Shown piece after piece: positions 12,418 to 23,599 of a DNA stretch of 64,000 bases; the stretch's first letter is position 1; the number at the start of each line of letters is the position of its first letter. Origin of the DNA: Acanthacorydalis orientalis (lineage: Eukaryota > Arthropoda > Insecta > Megaloptera > Corydalidae); the NCBI GenBank assembly GCA_034766995.1, contig CM068325.1, forward strand, positions 1,779,821 through 1,843,820, in the 5' to 3' direction. The translations under genes and the position numbers were made by a program. Below the pieces are notes generated by a model. The model was not told the origin of the DNA. It made no database searches and worked only from the letters and a program-made list of their open reading frames with translations.

Positions 12418-13660
12418 CGAGGGTGGTCCCGGAAGTACCCGACCCAACAAAGAAAACACAAAAATTTTGGAAAAAAATATATTTATTTTTCAACATAATC
12501 TCCTTTCAGCTCTATACAATTTTCCGAGCGATGTTCAATAAGTTCGATACCCTTTTTATAATAAGAACTGCCTTGCTCCTCAAAATACCCATCAACTGCC
12601 GACATCACTTCTTCATCGTTGGGAAATCTTTGACCACTGAGCCATTTTTTTAAGTTTGGGAACAGAAACTAATCCGAGGGGGCTAAATCTGGCGAATAGG
12701 GTGCATGAGGTAGCAATTCAAACTTTAATTCATTAATTTTGACCATTTCAATGACGGATTTGTGAGCTGGTGCATTGTCTTGATGAAACAACACTTTCTT
12801 CTTAGCCGAATGGGGCTGTTTTCGCTCGATTTCTTCGCTCAAACGTTGCAATAAGTTCGCATAATACTCGCCGTTGTTAGTTTTTCCTTTTTCAAGATAG
12901 TCAATGAAAATTATCCCACGCGCATCCCGAAAAACCGACGCCATGACCTTGCCTGCAGATGAAACGTTCTTCGCCTTCTTTGGAGCCGGTTCTCCCTTTC
13001 CAGTCCATTGTTTTGATTGTTCTTTTGTCTCGGGTGTGAAGTGACGGACCCATGTTTCATCCATGGTTATCACGACATCATCTTCACGACACTGTTTTTG
13101 CTCGAGTGTGAGCGAACGCGGCACCCATCTTGCACACAGCTCTCTCATGTCCAAATTTTCAGATAATATGCGATGTACCGCACTTTTTGAAATGCCTACT
13201 ATGTCTGCTAGCTCGCGCACTTTCAGTCGACGATCATCCAGTACCGCTTTGTGGATTTTCTTCACCGTTTCTGGAGTCGTCACCTCATTTGGTCGACCAC
13301 TGCGATGCTCGTCTCGGCAGCTCGTACGGCCTCGTTTAAACTCTGCTACCCGATATTTCACTGTTGTAGACGAAGGAGCAGACTCACCCAGAGTAGAATG
13401 CAGTTCAGCTTTTATATTGGTCGGGCTGAAGCCTTTCAAATAAAAGTATTGTATCACGTAACGATGACCAATTTTCTCCATTTTCACAAATTCACTGAAA
13501 ACGTTCACTATTGATGGCTGCCAAACAAATACTAAACAACGTGGCATCCTAGAACTTGAAACATATGCTTTATAGATTGTGTACTTTCTAATACAGTGAT
13601 ATTTTTCAAACAACTACCGCCATCTGTAGGTCAGGCCGGGTACTTCTGAGACCACCCTCG
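12418..13660 (-). mobile_element. Mariner transposon, copy 1 (internally deleted)
   Basis: Ends CGAGGGTGGTCCCGGAAGTA (left) and TACTTCTGAGACCACCCTCG (right) form the terminal inverted repeats and TA flanks both sides (12416-12417, 13661-13662). Nearly the same sequence recurs at 17148-18441. This copy is about 50 bp shorter, mainly from a deletion inside the transposase gene. Confidence 0.92.
12483..13481 (-). pseudogene. Mariner transposase, copy 1, inactivated
   Basis: Same protein as the intact copy at 17213-18262, with the start taken at MEKIGHRYV (13481) by comparison. Two lesions are visible. About 57 bp are missing between QCRED and the MDETW motif relative to the other copy, removing around 19 residues just before the first catalytic Asp. 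A TAG (12669-12671) replaces the Tyr codon right after the third catalytic Asp (LAPSD-stop), so the last 60 or so residues are lost. The helix-turn-helix segment (VRELADIVGISKSAVHRILS) and the HQDNAPAHK block are intact. High similarity to copy 2 suggests recent activity of this family. Confidence 0.9.
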
Positions 13661-13662
13661 TA

Positions 13663-15247
13663 CAATTACTCATATTTTGATAACCTAGAAAAAGGTTTTT
13701 AAAAAATGTACCGTTTGATGACCTTGAAAAGTTGATCGGTAAACGTAATTTTGTTTTCGTTTATTTTGATAGTGGACCAAATCACTTACTTTCCGGTAGA
13801 CTCTGGTTTTCTGGAAAAATGCATGTACCTATCTGATTTATGCATAAAACTACTATAATATTTTGAAGGTAAATAGCCCTTTTAAGTTAAGTCAACTTCT
13901 TCGCCTAAAGTTCTCAAACGAACAATTATATTGCAATTGGAAAAAACTCTCTAGGGAAATAAATTACAAAGGGAACGAAAAATATTAAGGGAGAATCTGT
14001 TTATTGGTTGAAAATGAAATTGATCAGATTTCTGAAAGATACCCTTTATCAGATGTTTTACCAAAACATCTTTAGATGATTGAACAGAATTTCAGATTTT
14101 CGAACTTTCGCCCAACAAAGGAAGGCCGAAAATATACAGAAAAAATGCAATTATTTCCACTTTATGCGAATATCCGATCACTTATAAAGGAAAAATATAA
14201 GGACATAATGGATCTGTTACTGTACATTCCGTCAATTTTCCATGAATATTTTTGTACTCTCAAAACATCACAAAAGGAATACCGGCATTGAAGAAGAAGA
14301 AGAAATCTCTAGTATTATTCTAAATTAACTTAACATGGTTATAATTACAAAATGTAAGTGAATACTATTGTTTATAACTTCCTTTTTTGAATAAAACTGA
14401 AATGTTTTTGTTATGAATCATTTTTAAGATGTTTGAATAATTTCGAAAATAGTCTAAGTTATATAGAGTGTTAAAAAACACACATTTTTTCATGATAATC
14501 GTAGAAATTTATAGTGACATAAAAGATTTACATTATTACAGTAAGTACTTTCGAAAATATTTTGTTACATAATGGAATAATATTTTTTATTACTCACAAA
14601 CGCAAAAGTCTAAATATCTCAATACGAAAAATATATGACTTAGTCCACACTGTCATAATTATCGGCACATATACATATTTATAGTTGACACGTAAAAACC
14701 GCAATTAATTTGGTCCAACTTGATACTATAAACGTTATAAAGTGATGGATTTTCACGCTGTCTCTGTCAAATTTCACATGCAAATACAAAATAAAAAAAT
14801 ATTCTTCAAAAATGTCGACTTACCAATAAGTGTCATACTTCAAACTTGATGAAATATAATTTCTTAAAAAAGTAACCACAACGATTTCGTACGAATTCGA
14901 ACGCGTACCATTCGATATAATGTTGGCTTTGAAGACAAAACAGGCGAGGGCTTTCGATATCGGTGGAGGACATTGAGTTTTTTCTAACGTGCATCTTGTT
15001 TACTTTTAATTTACGATAATCATCTTCTTTTCTGTAGGGATTTTTTTTTGTTATTCATGTCTCGAGTTGTAGATAAACGATTTTCGATCTATTTTTATAC
15101 GGTCTATGTGATGTGTGTGGTTTGTGGATTTTCAAATAGTTGTTATTATTTAGTTGGAATTAAAAAATAAATGCAAACCTGTAAATTTGATTCAAAATAT
15201 TAAAACCCAAAGAATGTATAGGATGAACACACAGAGAGTGTCAAATA
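13663..15247. other. AT-rich non-coding stretch
   Basis: No coding or repeat structure could be supported between the mariner and the Tc1 relic. The open frame at 14076-14291 is AT-rich and has no recognisable domain. Confidence 0.4.
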
Positions 15248-16500
15248 CAGTGACGGCCAGAATGATTCACAAACTTGGGGATTAAAAGTGAAACGTTATT
15301 TAAAATATATATTTATAACAAACTCAATTCATTTACTCTACGAAATTTTTCTTCTATTTATTATTTTTTTAAATTCTACAAAAAAAGAAACGAAATATAG
15401 TACAATCAAAAAAATGTACACACGTTTAAATTATAATCGATATTTTTGCTTGGACATATATTTTCACACAAAATTGTTTAAGTGTGTCGAAACCTGTACA
15501 AACACTCTTTTTAAAGAACATGTTGTGAAATCCACTTGACAGTCATTCTCGTTAATATTCCATAGACAACATTCATTTAGTTCAGTAGTTTTGTGGCCTT
15601 TGTTTTAATAATGGTTCGTAGAGGAAAATAGACCGCCGAAACCGAAAGAAAAATCATTTTTAGTTTACGAAAAGAAAATAGAACCTATAGTGAGACTGGA
15701 AGAAGCCGTTATACTTCTTGCAGTATCGTAAAACGTTTTGCGAACAGTAAAAAATTACAAAGTCGTCCACATACCGGTCGGAGACGAATACTCAGTACAA
15801 GAGAAGCTCTTATTGTTTGAAAAAAAAACAAAGTTATCTTCTTCATAAGTTTCTGCAAAAATCGGCGGAGAATTTAACAAAGTAATATATCCGAAAACAG
15901 TACGCAGAACTCTTCATCGTGTCGGGTTTAAAGCGAGAGTCGCTAAAAGGAAACCCCTTGCAAGTAAAGCATATAAAAGATGAGAGTAGAATTTACAAAG
16001 CAATGCGAAAATACACCTGATCAATTTGGTACCGAAGTACCGTCTCCGGATGAAAGTAACTTCAATATTTTTCAGTGTGATAGCAGAACATCAGTGTGGA
16101 TAAAACCCGATGCAGAATTCGTTGAAAAAAATATCAAAAGTACAATAAAGTACGATGGTGGAGCAGTTATGATATGGAGCAAAGCTGTACGTCTGGAGCA
16201 AACAATGGGCAATATTTCTTATTTAAACATATTAGAAGATAACCTAAAGAAAAGTGGGCAAAAACTGGGTTCAGAGGAAAATTTCTATTTCCAACATGAC
16301 AACGACGCGAAACATTCACCCATTGATGTTCGATTGTGAATCATTTACAACATCCCGCATGTCTAGCCAACTCCTCCCCCACAGTCTCCCGATCTTAGTC
16401 CGATCGAACACTTATGGGAGGAACACGAACGTCGTGTAAGAAAGAATCATATTTCGAATAAATCCCAACTTAACGAGTCGTCACTGAAGAATGACAAAAT
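15248..16500 (+). pseudogene. Tc1-type transposon relic with transposase fragments
   Basis: A TA followed by CAGTGACGGCCAGAATGATT at 15248 looks like a Tc1 terminal repeat; the partner at the other end was not found. The transposase begins at ATG 15611 (MVRRGK then an early TAG) and decays by stops and frameshifts. Blocks: SIVKRFANSKKLQSRPHTGR (15720-15785), a VRRTLHRVGFKARVAKRKPL segment (15900-15960), DESNFNIFQCDSRTSVW (16050-16100), MIWSKAV, HDNDAKHSP (16298-16325) and SPDLSPIEHLWEE (16384-16425). DES, HDN and PIEHLW fit the DD34E catalytic triad of Tc1 proteins. Non-functional. Confidence 0.8.
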
Positions 16501-17145
16501 ATAGGTTGAGATATAACAACAAAAAAAAAACTAGTTTCATCAATGCCAAATAGATCAAACGAAGTAATCGAGAGAGAAGGGTTACCAACACGATATCAAT
16601 ACTTCGTGCAAAATTTTTTTTCTTGCTCTGTTTTAAAATGTGCGAAAAAATGTGTCCGAACAAAATATGGTTATTATTGTAAATTTATGTATAATTTTTG
16701 AGTGTGTGCTTTATTTCGGTTCTTTCTTGTACAATTCGATAGATAATTCATAAATGAATAACTTCGTTGATTAAAGAAATTAAATTTGTTATACACTGTA
16801 GTGACTCTAACCCTATATATGTATTGTAGAATTAGCGCGCTGTACTTGATAATAAATGCTTCATAATTGTTGTAAATATGTATTTGTTCTTTTCTTATTA
16901 TTTTGATTATTGAAGCTAACCATTGTACATATGTTAACGAAATAATAAGTGAAGAGAACACACGCCTCGAGACAGAATGAAAGAGGCCGGATGCGCGAAT
17001 TATGATCGTAATTTAGGAAAACACAATCAGAAAACAGAGTGCATTTATTATTGACGAAAATACACAATGACGAGAAACTGAGCAGTGACTAACACAGACA
17101 GAGACACCAAGTGAAGTGTCCGATACGGGACACCGTATTTATATG
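16500..17145. other. Non-coding stretch, nothing recognised
   Basis: AT-rich sequence between the Tc1 relic and the second mariner copy; no supported feature. Confidence 0.4.
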
Positions 17146-17147
17146 TA

Positions 17148-18441
17148 CAAGGGTGGTCCCAGAAGTACCCGACCTAACAAAGAAAACACAAAAATTTTGG
17201 AAAAAAATATATTTATTTTTCAACATAATCTCCTTTCAGCTCTATACACTTTTCCCAGCGATGTTCAATAAGTTCGATACCCTTTTTATAATAAGAACTG
17301 TCTTGCTCCTCAAAATACCTATTAACTGTCGACATCACTTCTTCATCGTTGGGAAATCTTTGACCACTGAGCCATTTTTTCAAGTTTGGGAACAAAAAAT
17401 AATCCGAGGGGGCTAAATCTGGCGAATAGAGTGCATGAGGTAGCAATTCAAACTTTAATTCATTAATTTTGGCCATTTTAATAACGGATTTGTGAGCTGG
17501 TGCATTGTCTTGATGAAACAACGCTTTCTTCTTAGCCAAATGCGGCCGTTTTTGCTTGATTTCTTCGCTTAAACGTTGCAATAAGTTCGCATAACACTCG
17601 CCGTTGATAATTTTTCCTTTTTCAAGATAGTCAATGAAAATTATCCCACGCGCATCCAAAAAAACCGACGCCATGACCTTACCTGCAGATGAAACGGTCT
17701 TCGCCTTCTTTGGAGCCGGTTCTCCCTTTTCAGTCCATTGTTTTGATTGTTCTTTTGTCTCGGGTGTGAAGTGATGGACCCATGTTTCATCCATGATTAT
17801 GAAACGGCGCAAAAATTCTGCTTTGTTGCTGTGAAACTTCGCTAAATACTCAATTGAAACATCTTCACGACACTGTTTTTGCTCGAGTGTGAGCAAACGC
17901 GGCACCCATCTTGCACACAGCTCTCTCATGTCCAAATTTTCAGATAATATGCGATGTACCGCACTTTTTGAAATGCCTACTATGTCTGCTAGCTCGCGCA
18001 CTTTCAGTCGACGATCATCCAGTACCGCTTTGTGGATTTTCTTCACCATTTCTGGAGTCGTCACCTCATTTGGTCGACCACTGCGATGCTCGTCTCGGCA
18101 GCTCGTACGGCCTCGTTTAAACTCTGCTACCCAATATTTCACTGTTGTAAACGAAGGAGCAGACTCACCCAGAGTAGAATCCAGTTCAGCTTTTATATTG
18201 GTTGGGCTGAGGCCTTTCAAATAAAAGTATTGTGTCACGTAACGATGACCAATTTTCTCCATTTTCACAAATTCATTGAAAACGTTCAACATTGATGGCT
18301 GCCAAACAAATACTAAACAACCTGGCGTCCTAAAACTTGAAAAATATGCTTTATAGATTGTGTACTTTCTAATACAGTGATGTTTTTCAAACAACTACCG
18401 CCATCTCTAGGTCAGGCCGGGTACTTCTGGGACCACCCTCG
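17148..18441 (-). mobile_element. Mariner transposon, copy 2 (structurally complete)
   Basis: Element of about 1.29 kb with ends CAAGGGTGGTCCCAGAAGTA and TACTTCTGGGACCACCCTCG as terminal inverted repeats and TA on both sides (17146-17147, 18442-18443). Encloses an uninterrupted transposase gene. It is the same family as the element at 12418-13660; the two differ by scattered point changes. Confidence 0.95.
17213..18262 (-). CDS. Mariner transposase, apparently intact
   Basis: Cut-and-paste transposase of 349 aa when started at MEKIGHRYV (18262); the frame is open further upstream (to 18394), but that extension lies in the 5' UTR/terminal region and the chosen start gives the usual mariner length of about 345 aa. 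Domains: N-terminal DNA-binding region with VKYWVAEFKRGRTSC, GRPNEVTTPEMV and the second helix-turn-helix VRELADIVGISKSAVHRIL, the WVPR linker, then the catalytic domain with MDETWVHHFTPE, HQDNAPAHK and YSPDLAPSDYFLF. The last two catalytic Asp are separated by 34 residues, i.e. DD34D. All three are present, and no stop or frameshift is seen. Activity cannot be judged from sequence alone. Confidence 0.9.
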   Translation of the reverse strand: MEKIGHRYVTQYFYLKGLSPTNIKAELDSTLGESAPSFTTVKYWVAEFKRGRTSCRDEHRSGRPNEVTTPEMVKKIHKAVLDDRRLKVRELADIVGISKSAVHRILSENLDMRELCARWVPRLLTLEQKQCREDVSIEYLAKFHSNKAEFLRRFIIMDETWVHHFTPETKEQSKQWTEKGEPAPKKAKTVSSAGKVMASVFLDARGIIFIDYLEKGKIINGECYANLLQRLSEEIKQKRPHLAKKKALFHQDNAPAHKSVIKMAKINELKFELLPHALYSPDLAPSDYFLFPNLKKWLSGQRFPNDEEVMSTVNRYFEEQDSSYYKKGIELIEHRWEKCIELKGDYVEK

Positions 18442-19433
18442 TATATGTTGTTATGTGTGTTTTGTTTTATTTAGCGGATGTTTTAATGATGCATTAGTGA
18501 CTTGATATTCGGTACAAACAGATCATCATGAATATAATTATTATTAATATATGATGGCACAATACACAATGCTGAAACACGAATCATACACCACGGTGAA
18601 GAATCGAGCACTTGACACGCATTCAACACCCACATTCATGTATGTGTCGTGTCTGTATTCACAATGCACATCAATAGAGCTCGCTTTTACTTTCATTTTG
18701 CAGCAAAATCAGGCGACTTCCGACTCACATTCAGTGAGCATCTCTTCGCAATCAATCTGTCTCGAAGTGGTCGAACGGTCAATTTAAACTAACACATGTA
18801 GTTTTCTTTAAATACTGGCGGTTCGCCCTGTATGGCGAACGTTCCGGAACTTCTCTACGGATCGGTGACGGCGCCAGGTTCTCGAACACGCGACTCGGTG
18901 GAAAAGACGGTATAGCGTCTCGTTGCTGTGGGTAATAACTTTCGGCCCACACGGCTCTACGGACCCGCGACGACACCGGACATTGACTTATCGGTGGAGA
19001 CGATACAGCGTCTCGCCGTTGTCGGCAGTAACGTTCCCACAGCCGCGATCAGTCTAGCCACCGTTTCAGTGTGCACAAAGTCGCGGACCATTCGATTATC
19101 TTTCGGAGTCAGATAGTTCACCGCCGCGACTAGCGGATAAATAACCGCGCGCCGCAGGTGCGCCCTCACATCAACCCGAAATACAAGATTTTTTAAATGC
19201 TGTTTTACTTTAAATTTCCAAGCGTATGAATGATTCTGTCCTTCACTGCATATCATCATCGAAATATCGTCTTCCGTTCGCTATAATCTTTCGCTCTCTG
19301 TTCGAATTATCCGAGTCCGTTCGTCAAAATTCAACGCTTTGTTGAGAGATGATGAGCGATGATGTTCAATACAAAGATAAAAAATAAAATCCTTTTAATA
19401 TTTATTTAACAAATTGTCGTTCTCCTTTCATAG
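18442..19433. other. Intergenic or 5' non-coding region with a GC-rich repeat pair
   Basis: From about 18830 to 19170 the sequence is GC-richer than its surroundings and contains two diverged tandem units of roughly 100 bp, both starting CTCTACGGA (18853 and 18955) and sharing ATA(C/G)AGCGTCTCG. It lies about 300 bp upstream of the ankyrin exon and could be a promoter or 5' UTR exon. The minus-strand open frame at 18957-19259 has no recognisable domain. Confidence 0.35.
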
Positions 19434-20570
19434 ACAAAGTACTATGGAACCTGAACAGCGCACTCTCGATAACACTCTGCTCTTGTTCAAAGCATCGAAG
19501 CAGGGCAATAGAGCAAGGGTAAGAATACTGATAGAAAACACGGACGCCAGTCGCAGAGATGCGTTCGTCAACGAGACAGACGAGGACGGAAACACGCTGT
19601 TGTACTATGCAACATCTCGAGGACACGTGTCTCTCTCGAAATATTTAATAGAAGAAACAAACGTGAACCTCGCACACAAGTACGGTCCTAATGAAGACAC
19701 CGTCCTACATGTGCTCGCACGTATGTCCGAAGAGCGAGACGACGTATTGGATGTAGTGAAACTTTTATCAAGTGCGAATTTAATAAACGCGAGAAACAAT
19801 CGTAACAAAACCCCGCTTCACTGTGCAGCAGAATTTGCGCCGAATTCTACATTCGAGTGTTTATTGAACGCAGAATGTGCGGATATTTTCGCCGTTGACG
19901 ATCGAAACGACACGATTCTACATTCATTGCTGAAATCTCGCAACGAAGGAAAAATTCAACTTGTAAAAAAATTGGTTTCGATGGGCATCTCGATCGAAAC
20001 TCGCGGCAAACACGAATTTACACCGTTCCTCGCCGCATGCAAGTTCGGCAGTCGGACATTGTGCGAGTTTCTAATCGCAGAGATGCGAGTAGACATCCGT
20101 GCAGTCGACTATAAAAACCGCACGGCCCTACATAAATTGGCACTCAGTCGAAATGAAAACACCGTCGAAATTGTAGAATTGTTGGTATCTAAGGGTCTTT
20201 CGATCGAGGCGCGAGATGAAGAAGGACATACGCCATTCCTCACTGCATGCGCATTCGGCACTCGAACATTCTGCGAGTGTTTAATCGCAGAGTTGCGAGC
20301 AGATATCCGCGCAGTCGATCGCAGAAACCGCACAGCTCTACACATTTTGGCCTTAAATAAAAATGAAAACGTCGTCGATATTGTCAAGTTATCGATTTCC
20401 AAGGGTCTCTCGTTAGAAGCTCGTGATGTATTCGGATCGACACCGTTCCTGGCCGCATGCGTATTCGGCACTCGAACGTTCTGTGAGTATTTAATCACAA
20501 CATTGGGAGTAGATATTCACGCCGTCGACTATAAAAATAACACGGCGTTGCGCAATTTGATTTCATACGT
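19434..20570 (+). CDS. Ankyrin-repeat protein gene, partial (3' end lost)
   Basis: Open from ATG 19444 (MEPEQRTLDNTLLLFKASKQ). Just upstream is a good splice acceptor, TTCTCCTTTCATAG (AG at 19432-19433), so this is likely an internal exon that holds the start codon. The protein consists of ankyrin repeats throughout: DGNTLLYYATSRGHVSLSKY, then NKTPLHCAAEFAPNSTFECL, then a 70-residue double ankyrin unit repeated almost three times, each beginning TPFLAAC(K/A/V)FG and including NRTALHxLAL and GLSIEARD. Ankyrin stacks bind proteins; partner and location are unknown. Homology breaks after NTALRNL (about 20562), followed by a (TA)n tract and an RTE LINE tail. The reading frame runs on to 20667, but that part is not ankyrin. 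Either a truncated gene or one disrupted by the LINE. Confidence 0.75.
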
Positions 20571-20593
20571 TCTCTCTATCTCTCTCTTACTAT

Positions 20594-21092
20594 ATATATA
20601 TATATATATATACTATATACTATATACTACCGGTCCTTACCTACGGCAGCGAAACATGGGTGCTTAACGCCAAAATAGTTCAAAGACTCCAAACAACACA
20701 ACGAAGTATGGAACGATGCATGTTGGGAATAACAAGAAGAGATAGAAAGAGAATAGAATGGATACGAAAACAAACAGGAGTCACAGATATAATAAGAAGA
20801 GTAAAGAGTCTGAAATGGAAATGGGCGGGACATGTCGCAAGAAGAGAAGACAACCGATGGACAAGAGAAATTATTGACTGGGAACCAAGGAATATGAAAA
20901 GACCGAGAAAGAGACCAATGAACAGATGGGATAAGGATATTAAAAACTTTATTGGAAAACTGTGGAAAAGAGAGGCACTGAATCGAACAAAATGGAAAAT
21001 CATGGAAGAGGCCTTTATCCAGCAGTGGATTGACAGGAGCTGAAGATGATTATGATGATATATAAATAAGTAAATAAATAAATAAATAATTT
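20594..21092 (+). mobile_element. RTE-type LINE, 3' fragment
   Basis: The last part of a non-LTR reverse transcriptase ORF, 5'-truncated as usual for LINEs. The sequence joins the ankyrin gene through a (TA)n/TACTATATAC tract. After the stop (21041-21043) comes a short 3' UTR ending in TAAATAAATAAATAAAT, the kind of simple-repeat tail typical of RTE elements. Confidence 0.75.
20627..21043 (+). pseudogene. RTE LINE ORF2 C-terminal fragment
   Basis: Open segment of about 138 codons with the post-RT region: PVLTYGSETWVLN, QRSMERCMLGITRRDRKRIE, WIRKQTGVTDI, LKWKWAGHVARREDNRWT and a terminal EAFIQQWIDRS. This matches the C-terminal part of arthropod RTE/BovB-like endonuclease-reverse transcriptases. 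The endonuclease and catalytic RT motifs are absent, so it is a dead-on-arrival copy. No stop or frameshift is seen in what remains, suggesting it is young. Confidence 0.75.
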
Positions 21093-21599
21093 CTTGGGTC
21101 TCTGTAGTTTCTGTAATATCTGTATGTCTCTCTTTAACACTAGATTCACGTACATTTATTATATACCTATTTTTACTGAAATCCGTGTAAGTCATTTTGA
21201 CGGATACATTAAAATACAGTTTTTTGATAATAACAATTAATTTTATTTTATATCACTACATTTTTATTATCCGAGATTAACAATACTTTTTTACACATAA
21301 ATTCTATTTTGAGGGTACATTTTCCGTACACAAACTTTTTGCACACAAGGAAAATATATTTTCATCTATTTTTTACAAAATCCGGTTTGGCAGGACTTCA
21401 GATTGTTATTTTGGAAAAATCCTATATCCGACAACTGTTTGTCGGTAGTCTTACGATCATCTCTGTAATTCCTTTCTAATTCATCTCTGTAATCTCTCCC
21501 TAATTCTTAAGACAATTGAAAAATTTTTTTTTAATTGTCGGATAAATAGTTGTATTGTATACAGTTACACTAAAGTAGAAAGCTAGTGGATAAATTGAA

Positions 21600-21656
<57 letters not shown>

Positions 21657-21927
21657 TTATACCAATAAAGGTCAATATAATGTTTCAAAAAATAACATTT
21701 AAGTTTTTTTTTATTTTAGGCATGAAATCTGAAATCCGTTAAATTGGTGGGTTCCGTTAATCTAGTGTTAATCCATTATCTCTATATCTCTATTTTTCTC
21801 CCCCTCTCCTTTCTCCTTTTTTCTCTTCCTGACCCTTTCCGTCACTGCCCTTCTCTCACGCCTTTTATCTCACACACACGCGTGCACGCACATCCATATA
21901 CACTTACACATACATACATACACACAC

Positions 21928-21981
<54 letters not shown>

Positions 21982-22714
21982 GTATACTACATACATGTAA
22001 GCATTTTTTTATTGTTCTCAACTTGTATTATTGAAAGTTTAATAAAAAGTTATCGCACTTATTCAAAGATATTTATTTTGTAAAATTTCACTATTCCTAA
22101 GAATCTATCCAATAAAATATTGAAATTATTCGCGTGCCATGCATAACAGCGGACGGTGAACACACTCTATAAACGAAAATGTCTGCTTGGCAGCGAATAG
22201 AATTTAAAATAAATTTAAATTAATTGTTTGATGCATCGTTTTAAATACATAAAAAAGTATATTTGGACACATGCTGCATAATTTTATTGAATGGTATGTA
22301 GATGATTAAAAATATACGCTTTAAGAAGTGGCGAATGGTAATTGTCGAGCAAGTTACATTTTCACATAAGCCAGCTTCAGCTCTCTCTGAGAAGCTGACA
22401 TAGACAGTTCCCATCAGTAACCAATAGACACAAACACATCCGGATCTGATAATGCCACTTAAGTTCTATGAGAAGATGGCAAAAATAGTATTTCGACAAT
22501 GATCAACAGACATAAACGTCAGAGGACTGGATAACGCCGATCGAAAACCCATTTAAAGAAATGCATGTTTAGATTTAAGTAGATTTGTTATAATTACATT
22601 TATAGAGTAACGTCCATGATATTTTACAGTATACTTCACTCGTGTGTTCTTAAATAGAAGTTTCCGTTACACAAACACAAATCTAGCATTTTAAAGCAAA
22701 TATCTTTCTATATA
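21093..22714. other. Non-coding stretch with microsatellites
   Basis: Contains a (TA)n tract at about 21604-21653, a CT-rich run at 21770-21870, CACA/ATACATACA runs and a second (TA)n tract at about 21930-21970 followed by (GTAT)n. No gene is recognised. The remaining part (22060-22710) shows nothing. Confidence 0.6.
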
Positions 22715-23255
22715 TTGGATACACTTTCATCGGATGCAAGTCCGCTTTGGCGACTGGTTCTACGCCCTTCATTCGCGTATTTCCACGTTCGTCTACGTCG
22801 GATGTCGTTGTACATGATCCATTTCTCATCGTCAGTGATCAACCGATTGAGAAGAGGGTCCCTGTCGAGGCGTCCAAGCAAAGAATTCGTCGAAGAGACA
22901 CGATCAGACTGTTTATTTTTTCAGACAACGAGCGCGACAGTCACGTATCGAGCTTCAACGTGAACTCCAGCTTCTCTAAATGCCGAAATGCAGTCGATCT
23001 GTCAACGTTGGGTGTGTCGGCAACCTCTTCCGTCGAAATTCGTGAGTTATTGTCGACTAAAACGCACACACTACATCGTCGTCGGTCTATTGAACTTAGA
23101 GGTTAAAATCATCAAATCGATTTTCAGCAAACCATTTCGTCATAGATGGAAGTGATGGTGCATCGTCGAAATAAATCTCCCGAATATTTTTCATTGGCGC
23201 GCTGACCGATACTCCTTTCCGAAACTCGTACAATGTGATGAAAGTATATTTTGCA
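22715..23255 (-). pseudogene. Mariner-family transposase relic (third lineage)
   Basis: Read from 23255 to 22715 on the minus strand. The N-terminal part gives LYEFRKGVSVSAPMKNIREI and APSLPSMTKWFAENRFDDFN, then a TAG and a frame change; later come DPLLNRLITDDEKWIMYNDI (about 22802-22860), TWKYANE and, in another frame, PVAKADLHPMKV at the end. ITDDEKW contains the first catalytic Asp of mariner/maT-type proteins. Homology ends at about 22715, before the second catalytic Asp, so the C-terminal half is gone. No terminal repeats were recognised. It is distinct from the other mariners in the window. Confidence 0.7.
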
Positions 23256-23599
23256 TCTTTTAGTTATCGATTTTCATTGTCGTTTTTCGTACATACAAAT
23301 CGAATCAAAACAATTGTGTCTGCAGCTCGTATAACAGCTGCGACTGTCATCTTTCAAACTATATATAACATAGATACATTTGAATCACGAACGCCGCCAT
23401 ACGGCATTGTTGAAGCTAGAGTAAGATAATTGATGATAGGAGACGGTAGTTTAATGAGAACAGTAATAAAGTTTTTCTATGACTATTCTATACAGCTATT
23501 TTATAACGCGAGTGTCTTCGTCGACGGCTACACAAATTCTATATATCAAGTGACTCCGCGCTAATTCGTTCTAGGGACGTCTGCGCACGGCGAGTCACT

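Noticed and set aside
12669..13613. Mariner copy 1 as an active transposase
   Set aside because: A deletion before the first catalytic Asp and a TAG directly after the third rule it out.
18957..19259. 100-codon minus-strand frame as a gene
   Set aside because: No recognisable domain, no splice or start context, and it lies over a tandem-repeated GC-rich stretch.
20680..21195. 171-codon minus-strand frame
   Set aside because: It is antisense to the RTE LINE coding segment and its simple-repeat tail.
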